Source: Oscillospiraceae bacterium (lineage in GTDB: Bacteria > Bacillota > Clostridia > Oscillospirales > Acutalibacteraceae). Taken from it: a stretch of DNA of 8,263 bases. The notes beneath the pieces were generated by a model, which saw only the letters and a program-made list of their open reading frames with translations, made no database searches and was not told the origin of the DNA. This document shows positions 1 to 6,035 of the stretch, in pieces (within the stretch, counting starts at the first letter, position 1; each line of letters starts with the position of its first letter). The stretch covers positions 1 through 8,263 of the forward strand of contig DNIP01000035.1 in assembly GCA_003499325.1 (NCBI GenBank), written 5' to 3'. A program made the position numbers and the translations under genes.

Positions 1-1
1 G

Positions 2-2731
2 ACCGAATTCCCCATGAGGGGCGGTCTTCCCAAGGCTGAGCCCAAAACGCTCGAGCGCTGGGAGGAGGAGAAGGTCTATGACAAGCTGATCGAGAAGAAC
101 GAGGGCAAGCCCAAGTATGTGCTGCATGACGGCCCTCCCTACGCCAACGGCGATATCCACCTCGGTCACGCCCTGAACAAAATTTTAAAGGACTTTATCG
201 TTCGATATAAGAACATGGCGGGCTTCCAGTCGCCCTTTGTCCCCGGTTGGGATACCCACGGCCTGCCCACCGAGCTCAAGGCGCGCGCTAAGGCAGGCAT
301 CGGTTCTTCTGCGGATATTTCTGTATTAGAATTAAGAAAGCTCTGCGAGGAGTTCGTCACGGGCTATATCGACGACCAGCGCAGCCAGTTCAAGCGACTG
401 GGCTGTATCGGCGAATGGGACAATCCTTACATCACCTTACGCCACGAGTTTGAGGCGGAGCAGATCAAGGTCTTTGCCGAAATGGCGGACAAGGGCTATA
501 TCTACAAGGGTCTCAAGCCCGTTTACTGGTGTCCCGAGTGTAAGACGGCTCTCGCGGAAGCGGAGATCGAATACGCCGAGGATCCCTGCCATTCCATCTA
601 TGTCAAGTTCCGTGTGACCGATGACCTCGGCAAGTTCGCCGCGATGGGTATTGATCCCTCTAAGGTGTTCTTCGTCATTTGGACGACCACCACATGGACG
701 TTGCCCGCGAACCTTGCGATCTGCGTCGGCCCGCGCTATGAGTATTCCGTCATCAAATGCGGCGACGAATACTATGTTATGGCGACCGATCTGTATGAGA
801 ACGCGATGGCGGAGGCGGAGCTGACCGACTATGAGGTCGTGGCGACCATCAAGGGCGCTGAGCTCGAGTATATGAAGACGCAGCATCCCTTCCTCGACCG
901 CGAATCCCTGTTGATCGTCGGCGAGCACGTTACCTTAGAGAGCGGCACCGGCTGTGTCCATACCGCTCCCGGACACGGTGTAGACGACTTCAACGTCTGC
1001 CAGAATTACGATATCCCCACCGTTTGTCCCGTCAACGGCGACGGTGTTTTGACCGAGGAAGCCGGACAGTTTGCCGGTCTTACGACAGATGAAGCCAATA
1101 AAAAGATCGCGATCTATCTCGACGAGACAGGCGCGCTGTTCGCCTTAAAGAAGATCATCCACCAGTATCCGCACTGCTGGCGCTGCAAGACCCCGATCCT
1201 GTTCCGCGCCACCGATCAGTGGTTCTGCTCCGTGGATGATTTCAAGGACAAGGCTGTCGACGCGATCAACACCGTCGAGTGGATCCCCGCATGGGGCAAG
1301 GATCGCATCACCGCCATGGTACGCGACCGCAAGGACTGGTGTATCTCCCGCCAGCGCAAGTGGGGCGTGCCGATCCCGATCTTCTACTGCAAGGATTGCG
1401 GCGAGCCGTATGTCAATAAAGAAGCCATGCTCGCGGTAGCCGACCTCTTCGGTAAGGAAGGCTCCAACGTCTGGCTTGAGAAGGACGCGTCCGAGATCCT
1501 GCCCGAGGGCACCAAGTGCCCCAAGTGCGGTTCCTCGTCCTTTGATAAAGAGAAAGACATCATGGATGTATGGTTCGACAGCGGTTCATCCTGGCGCGCT
1601 GTCTGCAAGCGCCGTCCGTATCTGGGCGCGCCTGTCGATCTGTACCTCGAGGGTAACGACCAGTACCGCGGATGGTTCCAGAGCTCCCTGCTCACCTCTG
1701 TCGCTACTCAGGGCGTGGCGCCCTATCGTACCGTCCTGACCCACGGCATGATCCTCGATATGGAACGCCGCAAGATGTCTAAATCGCTGGGCAACGGCAT
1801 CAGCCCGCAGGAGGTCACACAGCAGTACGGCGCCGACGTGCTCCGTCTGTGGGTCGCGTCCTCCGACTACCAGTCCGATATCAGCATTTCGCGCGATATC
1901 CTAAAGCAGATGAGCGAGGCGTACCGCAAGATCCGCAACACCGCTCGTTATATCCTCGGCAACCTGAATGACTTCGATCCCGAAAAGGATATGGTGGACG
2001 CGAACGACCTTTTGCCCATCGACAAGTGGGCTGTCGTCAAGCTCAATGAGCTGATCACCAAGTGCCTGAACGCCTACGATAAATTCGAGTTCCATCAGGT
2101 CTATCATTCCATCCACAAGTTCTGCGTCGTCGATATGTCCAACTTCTATCTCGACGTACTCAAGGACAGATTATATACCGAAAAGGCGGATTCCAAACAG
2201 CGCCGCGCCGCACAGACGGCGATGTATCTGATCCTCGATTCTCTCACCCGTATGCTCACTCCTATCCTGGCATACACCGCTGACGAGATCTGGAGATACC
2301 TGCCGCACCGTGCCGCCGACGACGCCGAGAACGTCTTGTATAACAGCATGCCGCAGACCGTCGCCATCGACGTTGACGATGACTTTATCGCCGCGTGGGA
2401 TCGCATCCACGAGCTGCGCGATACCGTCAAAAAGTCGCTCGAGGTCGTCATCAAGGAGAAGGTCGTCAAGTCCTCTCTCGAGACCTGCGTGACCCTCAAG
2501 GCGAGCGGCGAAGAATACGACTTCATCGAGAAGGTGCTTTCCGAGCTGAAATCCGTCTTCATCGTGTCCGAGGTCAAGCTCGAAAAAGCGGACAATGTTG
2601 AGCTCGAGGTCGCCGTCACCAAGGCGGAAGGCGAAAAATGCGAACGCTGCTGGGCATATTCCACCACCGTCGGCTCCGACGCCGAGCATCCCACCCTCTG
2701 CGCCCGCTGTGCCGCGATCCTCAAATCATGA
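2..2731 (+). CDS. ileS: Isoleucine--tRNA ligase, 5'-partial
   Basis: Class I aminoacyl-tRNA synthetase that attaches isoleucine to tRNA-Ile in the cytoplasm and hydrolyses mischarged valine. The reading frame is open to the window edge and begins T-E-F-P-M-R-G, which in family members follows roughly ten residues, so the true start lies upstream; the ATG at 14 is internal and has no Shine-Dalgarno site. Numbering that Met as 1: HIGH-type motif HLGH at 49-52; CPEC at 173-176; editing-domain threonine-rich TTTTWT from 224 and GTGCVHTAPGHG followed by the probable editing Asp325; zinc cysteines 459/462 and 502/505; DVWFDSGSSW; KMSKS at 587-591 (bases 1772-1786); C-terminal zinc finger CERC...CARC at 876-899. 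That finger and the length of about 915 residues fit the common bacterial type 1 enzyme rather than the longer mupirocin-resistant type. Nothing suggests inactivation. Any T-box leader would be outside the window. Confidence 0.97.
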   Translation, partial: TEFPMRGGLPKAEPKTLERWEEEKVYDKLIEKNEGKPKYVLHDGPPYANGDIHLGHALNKILKDFIVRYKNMAGFQSPFVPGWDTHGLPTELKARAKAGIGSSADISVLELRKLCEEFVTGYIDDQRSQFKRLGCIGEWDNPYITLRHEFEAEQIKVFAEMADKGYIYKGLKPVYWCPECKTALAEAEIEYAEDPCHSIYVKFRVTDDLGKFAAMGIDPSKVFFVIWTTTTWTLPANLAICVGPRYEYSVIKCGDEYYVMATDLYENAMAEAELTDYEVVATIKGAELEYMKTQHPFLDRESLLIVGEHVTLESGTGCVHTAPGHGVDDFNVCQNYDIPTVCPVNGDGVLTEEAGQFAGLTTDEANKKIAIYLDETGALFALKKIIHQYPHCWRCKTPILFRATDQWFCSVDDFKDKAVDAINTVEWIPAWGKDRITAMVRDRKDWCISRQRKWGVPIPIFYCKDCGEPYVNKEAMLAVADLFGKEGSNVWLEKDASEILPEGTKCPKCGSSSFDKEKDIMDVWFDSGSSWRAVCKRRPYLGAPVDLYLEGNDQYRGWFQSSLLTSVATQGVAPYRTVLTHGMILDMERRKMSKSLGNGISPQEVTQQYGADVLRLWVASSDYQSDISISRDILKQMSEAYRKIRNTARYILGNLNDFDPEKDMVDANDLLPIDKWAVVKLNELITKCLNAYDKFEFHQVYHSIHKFCVVDMSNFYLDVLKDRLYTEKADSKQRRAAQTAMYLILDSLTRMLTPILAYTADEIWRYLPHRAADDAENVLYNSMPQTVAIDVDDDFIAAWDRIHELRDTVKKSLEVVIKEKVVKSSLETCVTLKASGEEYDFIEKVLSELKSVFIVSEVKLEKADNVELEVAVTKAEGEKCERCWAYSTTVGSDAEHPTLCARCAAILKS

Positions 2732-2735
2732 TTGT

Positions 2736-2771
2736 CATTGCGTAGCTCGCAAGAGCTGTGGCAATCTCAAC
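2736..2771 (+). repeat. Short nested-hairpin intergenic repeat after ileS
   Basis: ATTGC (2737-2741) pairs with GCAAT (2761-2765), and inside it AGCTC (2744-2748) pairs with GAGCT (2753-2757) around a GCAA loop. The CATTGCG...GGCAATCTC pattern resembles short dispersed palindromes found between genes in many bacteria (recollection, not checked). It starts five bases after the ileS stop and lacks a following T-run, so it is not a good terminator. A shortened relative lies at 3005-3027. Confidence 0.6.
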
Positions 2772-2785
2772 CTTATCGTCGTGAT

Positions 2786-2811
2786 TGTAGGGGAGTGTCT
2801 TGACGCTCCCG
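2786..2811 (+). repeat. TGTAGGGG...CCCG hairpin repeat, copy A
   Basis: The element opens with TGTAGGGG (2786-2793) and closes with CCCG (2808-2811), 26 bases in all. Arms 2791-2798 and 2803-2810 pair over eight positions, one of them a G-T, around the loop CTTG. The same frame recurs at 2916-2941 (opposite strand), 5906-5934 (opposite strand), 5967-5994 and 6036-6062. Confidence 0.8.
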
Positions 2812-2814
2812 ATT

Positions 2815-2834
2815 GAAAACCAAAATTGGTTTTC
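2815..2834. repeat. Perfect 9-bp inverted repeat
   Basis: GAAAACCAA (2815-2823) and TTGGTTTTC (2826-2834) are exact reverse complements separated by AA. It sits four bases after repeat copy A, within the ileS-lspA spacer. It could form an A+T-rich hairpin. TTTTC ends the 3' arm itself, so it is not a classical terminator stem with a separate T-run. Confidence 0.7.
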
Positions 2835-2898
2835 GATATTAATCACACGAATAATGGTTCGCAGCGTTGTATGATAATGCCAAACGTTACTGCGCCCA

Positions 2899-2915
2899 TT
2901 CGCGTGACACGCGAA
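2899..2915. repeat. 7-bp inverted repeat adjoining copy B
   Basis: TTCGCGT (2899-2905) and ACGCGAA (2909-2915) pair around GAC. It directly abuts hairpin repeat copy B at 2916, so two hairpins stand side by side in the ileS-lspA spacer. It may be part of a longer version of that repeat. Confidence 0.6.
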
Positions 2916-2941
2916 CGGGCGGGTCAAGACCCGCCCCTACA
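2916..2941 (-). repeat. TGTAGGGG...CCCG hairpin repeat, copy B (inverted)
   Basis: On the minus strand this reads TGTAGGGG...CCCG with the same 26-base length as copy A. Its stem, 2917-2924 with 2929-2936, is perfect over eight pairs around the plus-strand loop CAAG. Several stem bases differ from copy A, but the partner base changes with them. Copies A and B face each other and bracket about 100 bases. Confidence 0.82.
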
Positions 2942-2961
2942 CAAATAAATCAATAAACCTT

Positions 2962-2989
2962 ATGCGGTGTATCACACGGTACACCGCAT
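2962..2989 (+). terminator. Strong hairpin; possible weak terminator after ileS
   Basis: Arms 2962-2971 (ATGCGGTGTA) and 2980-2989 (TACACCGCAT) are perfect over ten pairs with an eight-base loop. The following bases are TCTGTTATCAG, only partly T-rich, so termination may be weak or partial. It is the best terminator-like structure between ileS and lspA. It could instead be one more repeat element in this repeat-rich spacer. Confidence 0.4.
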
Positions 2990-3004
2990 TCTGTTATCAG
3001 CTTT

Positions 3005-3027
3005 CATTACGAAGCTCTCAACCTTAT
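3005..3027 (+). repeat. Shortened direct copy of the 2736-2771 repeat
   Basis: CATTACGAAGCTC (3005-3017) matches CATTGCGTAGCTC at 2736-2748 with two differences, and TCAACCTTAT (3018-3027) matches the bases after the first copy's hairpin exactly. The intervening half of the hairpin is missing here. The two copies lie in the same orientation near the two ends of the ileS-lspA spacer. Confidence 0.55.
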
Positions 3028-3052
3028 TTTCAATGCATTTGGATGTGATACC

Positions 3053-3538
3053 ATGCTAATCATCTACATCGCGATCATCGTCATCGTGCCGATCCTGTCG
3101 CAGTGCATCCGCACCGCGATCGAAGCGAACGTCAAGCCGCAGGGCTTTGTCTCGGTCATCCCGGGCGTGTTCAGCCTGACCTATTCCGAGAACCGCGGTG
3201 TCGCGTTCGGACTGTTCCAGGACGGTACGGTGTTCTTTGCGATCACCACCTCGATCGTGATCGTTGTATTCGCTATTCTTCTTTTTAAGAATTATAAAAA
3301 GAGCAAATTATTCTCGGTCGCCGCCGCGCTGATCATCGGCGGCGGTCTGGGCAACCTGTTCGAGCGTATCTTTCTCGGCTACGTTGTCGATTATCTCAGC
3401 CTGTCGTTCTTCCCGCCGATCTGCAACTTTGCCGACTATTGCATCACCGCCGGCACCGTCTGCCTGATCGTTTACCTGCTGTTCTTCTCCGATTTCTTGA
3501 AGGACAGCAAGAAGAAAAAGCAAGATGAACAGGCTTGA
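3053..3538 (+). CDS. lspA: Lipoprotein signal peptidase (type II, Lsp)
   Basis: Membrane aspartyl protease that cuts the signal peptide of diacylglyceryl-modified prolipoproteins before the lipidated cysteine. 161 residues, usual for the family, with four hydrophobic segments at about 1-20, 59-78, 86-103 and 130-147 and a Lys-rich tail. Catalytic aspartates are Asp113 in GYVVDYL and Asp128 in NFADYCITAG; conserved Asn47 (ENRGVAFG), Asn101 and Arg105 (GNLFER) and Asn125 are present. Odd: the family's DQxxK motif in the first membrane segment reads SQCIR (Ser16, Arg20), and the usual Asp of GNLIDR is Glu104. ATG 3053 is the only suitable start in frame; its ribosome site is weak (GGA at 3041-3043). 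The downstream rluD-type gene overlaps its end by 14 bases, so the two are very likely co-translated. Family assignment is firm. Confidence 0.95.
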   Translation: MLIIYIAIIVIVPILSQCIRTAIEANVKPQGFVSVIPGVFSLTYSENRGVAFGLFQDGTVFFAITTSIVIVVFAILLFKNYKKSKLFSVAAALIIGGGLGNLFERIFLGYVVDYLSLSFFPPICNFADYCITAGTVCLIVYLLFFSDFLKDSKKKKQDEQA

Positions 3539-4448
3539 TTTTGTCATCGCCGGCGATCAAAGCGGCGAACGACTGGATAAATACCTCTCCGATCAGGTCG
3601 AGAACCTCAGCCGCTCAGCGGCAAGCCGCCTGATCGAGGACGGCAAGGTCACAGTAGGGGAGAAGGCGGTCAAGAAGAATTACAAGCTCGCAGACGGCGA
3701 CCGCGTTACGGTGCTGATCGACGATCCCAAGCCCGTCGATATCACGCCCGAGGACATCCCCCTCGATATCGTCTATGAGGACGAGCATCTGTTGGTGGTC
3801 AACAAGCCCAAGGGGATGGTCGTTCATCCGGCGCCCGGCAATGACTGCGGCACGCTCGTCAACGCTTTGATGTATCACTGCGGCGATCATTTGAGCGGCA
3901 TCAACGGCGCGCTGCGCCCCGGCATCGTCCACCGTATCGACAAAAACACCAGCGGTCTGCTCGCGGTCGCCAAGTCCGATATCGCCCACGCGGGGCTGAG
4001 CGAGCAGATCAAGGAGCACAGCTTCACCCGCCGTTACCTCGCCATCTGCTACGGCAACATCAAGGACGAGGAGCGCACCATCGACGCGCCCATCGGCAGA
4101 CATAAGATCGACCGCAGGAAGATGTGCGTCACACAGCTCAACTCAAAGCCCGCCGTCACCCATATCAGGGTGCTCGAGCGCTACAGCGGCTTTACCTATA
4201 TCGAATGTCGCTTGGAGACAGGCAGAACCCACCAGATCCGCGTGCATCTTGCGAGCATCGGACACCCCATCGCGGGCGACGATGTGTACGGCCCCTCCAA
4301 GGTGATCACTTCTTTAGGCGGTCAATGCTTGCACGCCTGTCAGCTCGGCTTCATCCACCCCGTCACGGGCGAATACATGGAATTCACCGCCGACCCGCCC
4401 GAGAGCTTTTTGCAGTTCAGAGAGAAGCTGCGCAAAGGCTCCCTTTGA
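3525..4448 (+). CDS. rluD: RluA-family 23S rRNA pseudouridine synthase (RluD/YlyB type)
   Basis: Converts uridines in RNA to pseudouridine; by family the likely target is large-subunit rRNA, but the exact positions cannot be read from sequence. 307 residues. An N-terminal S4 RNA-binding domain (about 11-65, ERLDKYLSDQ...GDRVTV) is followed by the catalytic domain. The signature HRIDKNTSGL holds the catalytic Asp139 (bases 3939-3941), and RTHQIRVHLASIGHPI lies further on. The lspA-ylyB neighbourhood is the order known in Bacillus, which supports the YlyB/RluD call over RluB/RsuA types. ATG 3525 lies inside the lspA end; it is preceded only by an A/G-rich stretch, so translation probably depends on coupling to lspA. 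No terminator follows before the rplS promoter 17 bases after the stop. Confidence 0.93.
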   Translation: MNRLDFVIAGDQSGERLDKYLSDQVENLSRSAASRLIEDGKVTVGEKAVKKNYKLADGDRVTVLIDDPKPVDITPEDIPLDIVYEDEHLLVVNKPKGMVVHPAPGNDCGTLVNALMYHCGDHLSGINGALRPGIVHRIDKNTSGLLAVAKSDIAHAGLSEQIKEHSFTRRYLAICYGNIKDEERTIDAPIGRHKIDRRKMCVTQLNSKPAVTHIRVLERYSGFTYIECRLETGRTHQIRVHLASIGHPIAGDDVYGPSKVITSLGGQCLHACQLGFIHPVTGEYMEFTADPPESFLQFREKLRKGSL

Positions 4449-4465
4449 TGATTACAAAAAAACAC

Positions 4466-4494
4466 TTGCATTTTCACAATGTTTGTGGTAAACT
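4466..4494 (+). promoter_or_regulatory. Candidate sigma-A-type promoter for rplS
   Basis: TTGCAT (4466-4471) and TAAACT (4489-4494) are separated by exactly 17 bases. Each is an imperfect match to TTGACA and TATAAT. The setting is right: it begins 17 bases after the upstream gene's stop, in an A+T-rich patch, about 135 bases before the rplS start. Transcription would start near 4501. Confidence 0.6.
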
Positions 4495-4500
4495 ATTAAG

Positions 4501-4629
4501 GCATTTGAATCCGTCTTGTCCTTGGACGGGGTTCAGATATGGGAGTATCATCCCAAATTTGAAGCGGACAGTCCTCTGCACGGTGACGTCATCGGGGTAC
4601 GAATGTCTGAAAAATATCAGGAGGAAATT
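4501..4629 (+). promoter_or_regulatory. rplS 5' leader, candidate autoregulatory L19 leader
   Basis: About 129 untranslated bases lie between the predicted transcription start and rplS. One stem pairs TGAA (4506-4509) with TTCA (4532-4535) and CCGTC (4511-4515) with GACGG (4525-4529); another pairs TGGGA (4540-4544) with TCCCA (4551-4555). The first has an alternative pairing, GTCC (4518-4521) with GGAC (4524-4527). A long leader fits ribosomal protein genes, and an L19 leader RNA family is known in low-GC Gram-positives, but I cannot confirm a match to it here. AGGAGG (4619-4624) is the ribosome site, five bases before the ATG. Confidence 0.4.
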
Positions 4630-4977
4630 ATGGACGCATTAAAGAAAATCGCACAGGCTTCTGTCAAAGAGAACGCCCCCGAATTCCGCATCGGTGACAC
4701 CGTAAGGGTTTCCGTTAACATCCGCGAGGGTGAGAGAGAAAGAATCCAGATGTTCGAGGGCACCGTGATCGCTCGCCGTGGTTCCGGCGTAGCTGAGACC
4801 TTCACCGTTCGCCGTCTTTCTTACGGCGTAGGCGTTGAGAGAGTTTTCCCGCTCCACAGCCCGAACGTTGTAGACGTTAAGGTTGTTCGCCGCGGTAAGG
4901 TTCGCCGCAGCAAGCTCTACTATCTGCGTGACAGAGTCGGTAAGGCTGCTAAGGTTAAGGAAGAAATTCGTAAATAA
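4630..4977 (+). CDS. rplS: 50S ribosomal protein L19
   Basis: Structural protein of the large ribosomal subunit, located at the interface with the small subunit. 115 residues, the normal length. Recognisable family stretches are [46 protein letters not shown] and [18 protein letters not shown]. The start at 4630 is chosen because AGGAGG sits five bases upstream and the resulting N-terminus is one residue shorter than the Bacillus protein before the FRxGD motif. In-frame TTG 4516 and ATG 4603 would add residues not seen in the family. It has its own promoter and an immediate strong terminator, so it appears to be largely a single-gene transcript here, unlike the Bacillus trmD-rplS arrangement. 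The coding end uses more GTT, CGT and CGC codons than neighbours, as expected for a highly expressed gene. Confidence 0.97.
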   Translation: MDALKKIAQASVKENAPEFRIGDTVRVSVNIREGERERIQMFEGTVIARRGSGVAETFTVRRLSYGVGVERVFPLHSPNVVDVKVVRRGKVRRSKLYYLRDRVGKAAKVKEEIRK

Positions 4978-4995
4978 TTCTTGAATTATTTTACA

Positions 4996-5018
4996 GGGGG
5001 CTTTACAGCCCCCTTTTT
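4996..5018 (+). terminator. Intrinsic terminator after rplS
   Basis: GGGGGCT (4996-5002) pairs perfectly with AGCCCCC (5007-5013) around TTAC, followed by five T residues (5014-5018). This is a textbook factor-independent terminator 18 bases after the rplS stop. An A+T-only-type inverted repeat, 4972-4980 with 4983-4991, lies just before it and overlaps the stop codon. Confidence 0.93.
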
Positions 5019-5030
5019 CCGTGGTATTAT
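5002..5030 (+). promoter_or_regulatory. Candidate lepB promoter overlapping the rplS terminator
   Basis: TTTACA (5002-5007) and TATTAT (5025-5030) are each one base from the -35 and -10 consensus and are spaced by exactly 17 bases. The -35 box uses the loop and the flanking stem bases of the rplS terminator. The predicted start near 5037 gives a leader of about 100 bases before lepB, which otherwise would have no source of transcripts beyond the terminator. Confidence 0.6.
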
Positions 5031-5125
5031 CTATCATGGAAATATATGATACTGCGCTTGCCGTTGCGGGACAACCATGAGCTGTCGTGCGCTCAATCTT
5101 TTTGCAACAGGCACAGCCGATATAT

Positions 5126-5129
5126 GAGG
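5126..5129 (+). promoter_or_regulatory. Ribosome binding site deciding the lepB TTG start
   Basis: GAGG at 5126-5129 is eight bases before TTG 5138, a normal spacing. No comparable site precedes the in-frame GTG at 5087. This fixes the lepB start at a TTG codon. Confidence 0.75.
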
Positions 5130-5137
5130 TTTTTATT

Positions 5138-5803
5138 TTGAAATTTGATGAAAAGAAATTAGATGAACTTTTTGCGAGGGACGCTGACGAAGAGGTCAAA
5201 GCGTCTGAAACATCTACCGTAAAACTGAATCAGAGCGAGGTTTCCGCTACGGTGTTCGACTGGCTGGGCAGCCTGGTGATGGCGCTGGTCGTCGTGTTGC
5301 TGATTATGGCGTTCGGCTTTCGCATCATCGACGTTGACGGCAAGAGCATGGAGCCTACCCTGATCAACACCGACAAGGTCGTTATCACCGATCTTTTCTA
5401 TACGCCCCACAACGGTGATATCGTTATCATCAGCCATGCCGAGGAGTACCAAAAGCCGTTGGTCAAGCGTGTGATCGCGACCGCGGGTCAGGAGCTCAGG
5501 CTCGATTATGACAACAACGCCGTTTATGTCGATGGCAAAAAGCTCGACGAGCCGTATATCCAGGGCACGACCGTTCACGGTGATGTGCCCGAGAGCGAGC
5601 TCAACGGTATCGTGCCCGAGGGCAAGGTCTTTGTCATGGGCGACAACCGCGGTATTTCGCTCGACAGCCGCTACCGCCAGATCGGCTTCATCGACGAGAG
5701 CTACATCATCGGCAAGGCGCAGCTGGATATCATCCCGCACGCTTATGATGCGAACGGCGGCGTGAAGCTGGATCTCTCCAAGATCCGCTACGTGTATAAT
5801 TAA
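5138..5803 (+). CDS. lepB: Signal peptidase I
   Basis: Membrane-anchored serine protease that removes signal peptides from exported proteins on the outer face of the membrane. 221 residues from the TTG start. An acidic, charged cytoplasmic segment (about 1-40) precedes a single membrane helix (about 42-62, LGSLVMALVVVLLIMAF). Next come the catalytic Ser70 in GKSMEPTL, the general base Lys110 in LVKRVIATAGQ, and the GDNR...SLDSR box at 168-178. The VIATAG stretch replaces the common VIGLPG, a mild variation. It lies between rplS and rbgA, an arrangement I recall in Clostridia, and shares the window with lspA, the other signal peptidase. It seems to be a single transcript, with a promoter at 5002-5030 and a terminator at 5811-5840. 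All catalytic residues are present. Confidence 0.95.
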   Translation: MKFDEKKLDELFARDADEEVKASETSTVKLNQSEVSATVFDWLGSLVMALVVVLLIMAFGFRIIDVDGKSMEPTLINTDKVVITDLFYTPHNGDIVIISHAEEYQKPLVKRVIATAGQELRLDYDNNAVYVDGKKLDEPYIQGTTVHGDVPESELNGIVPEGKVFVMGDNRGISLDSRYRQIGFIDESYIIGKAQLDIIPHAYDANGGVKLDLSKIRYVYN

Positions 5804-5810
5804 ACGTGTG

Positions 5811-5840
5811 AGCCTGCTTCAAACGGAGCAGGCTTTCTTT
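5811..5840 (+). terminator. Intrinsic terminator after lepB
   Basis: AGCCTGCT (5811-5818) pairs perfectly with AGCAGGCT (5827-5834) around an eight-base loop, followed by TTCTTT. It begins eight bases after the lepB stop. rbgA, 288 bases further on, must therefore use read-through or another promoter. Confidence 0.88.
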
Positions 5841-5905
5841 CAAACATCAACGTTATATCTCCTCAACCAATGCGGTTGTGATCCGGCGCCCTGCCGCGGT
5901 TCGTC

Positions 5906-5934
5906 GGACACGCGCGTCAGCGCCGTCCCTTACA
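5906..5934 (-). repeat. Divergent copy E of the TGTAGGGG repeat (inverted)
   Basis: On the minus strand it reads TGTAAGGG, then a palindromic centre, then GTCC. GGAC (5906-5909) pairs with GTCC (5925-5928) and GCGC (5912-5915) with GCGC (5920-5923) around GTCA, with a small uneven internal loop. One base of the TGTAGGGG head differs and the tail is altered, so membership in the family is likely but weaker than for copies A-D. The lepB-rbgA spacer (5841-6127) otherwise shows no gene or clear promoter. Confidence 0.5.
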
Positions 5935-5966
5935 AATCCCACCTACCGCGAAGCAAATCACACCCC

Positions 5967-5994
5967 TGTAGGGGATGACGCTTGCGACATCCCG
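5967..5994 (+). repeat. TGTAGGGG...CCCG hairpin repeat, copy C
   Basis: TGTAGGGG (5967-5974) and CCCG (5991-5994) frame a 28-base element. GGGATG (5972-5977) pairs with CATCCC (5988-5993), with an A-A mismatch and a further CGC/GCG pairing inside. The tail CCCGAGATTTCCG (5991-6003) is repeated exactly after copy D, so C and D form a direct repeat with a 69-base period. Confidence 0.8.
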
Positions 5995-6035
5995 AGATTT
6001 CCGCTATATCGAATTGGCAAGCGGAGCAAATATCC

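Noticed and set aside
14..16. ATG as the start of ileS
   Set aside because: The frame is open to the window edge, the residues before it match the family (TEFP before MRG), and there is no ribosome site.
437..928. 163-codon minus-strand open frame inside ileS
   Set aside because: Antisense shadow of a strongly conserved gene; no ribosome site or recognisable protein. The same holds for long minus-strand frames inside the pseudouridine synthase, rbgA and rnhB genes.
4584..4591. TGACGTCA palindrome in the rplS leader as an operator
   Set aside because: An 8-base palindrome is expected by chance, and no matching second site or known bacterial regulator supports it.
4516..4629. Longer rplS starting at TTG 4516 or ATG 4603
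   Set aside because: L19 proteins begin near ATG 4630, which has AGGAGG five bases upstream; the extra residues lack family support.
5087..5137. GTG 5087 as the lepB start
   Set aside because: No convincing ribosome site precedes it, while TTG 5138 has GAGG at good spacing.
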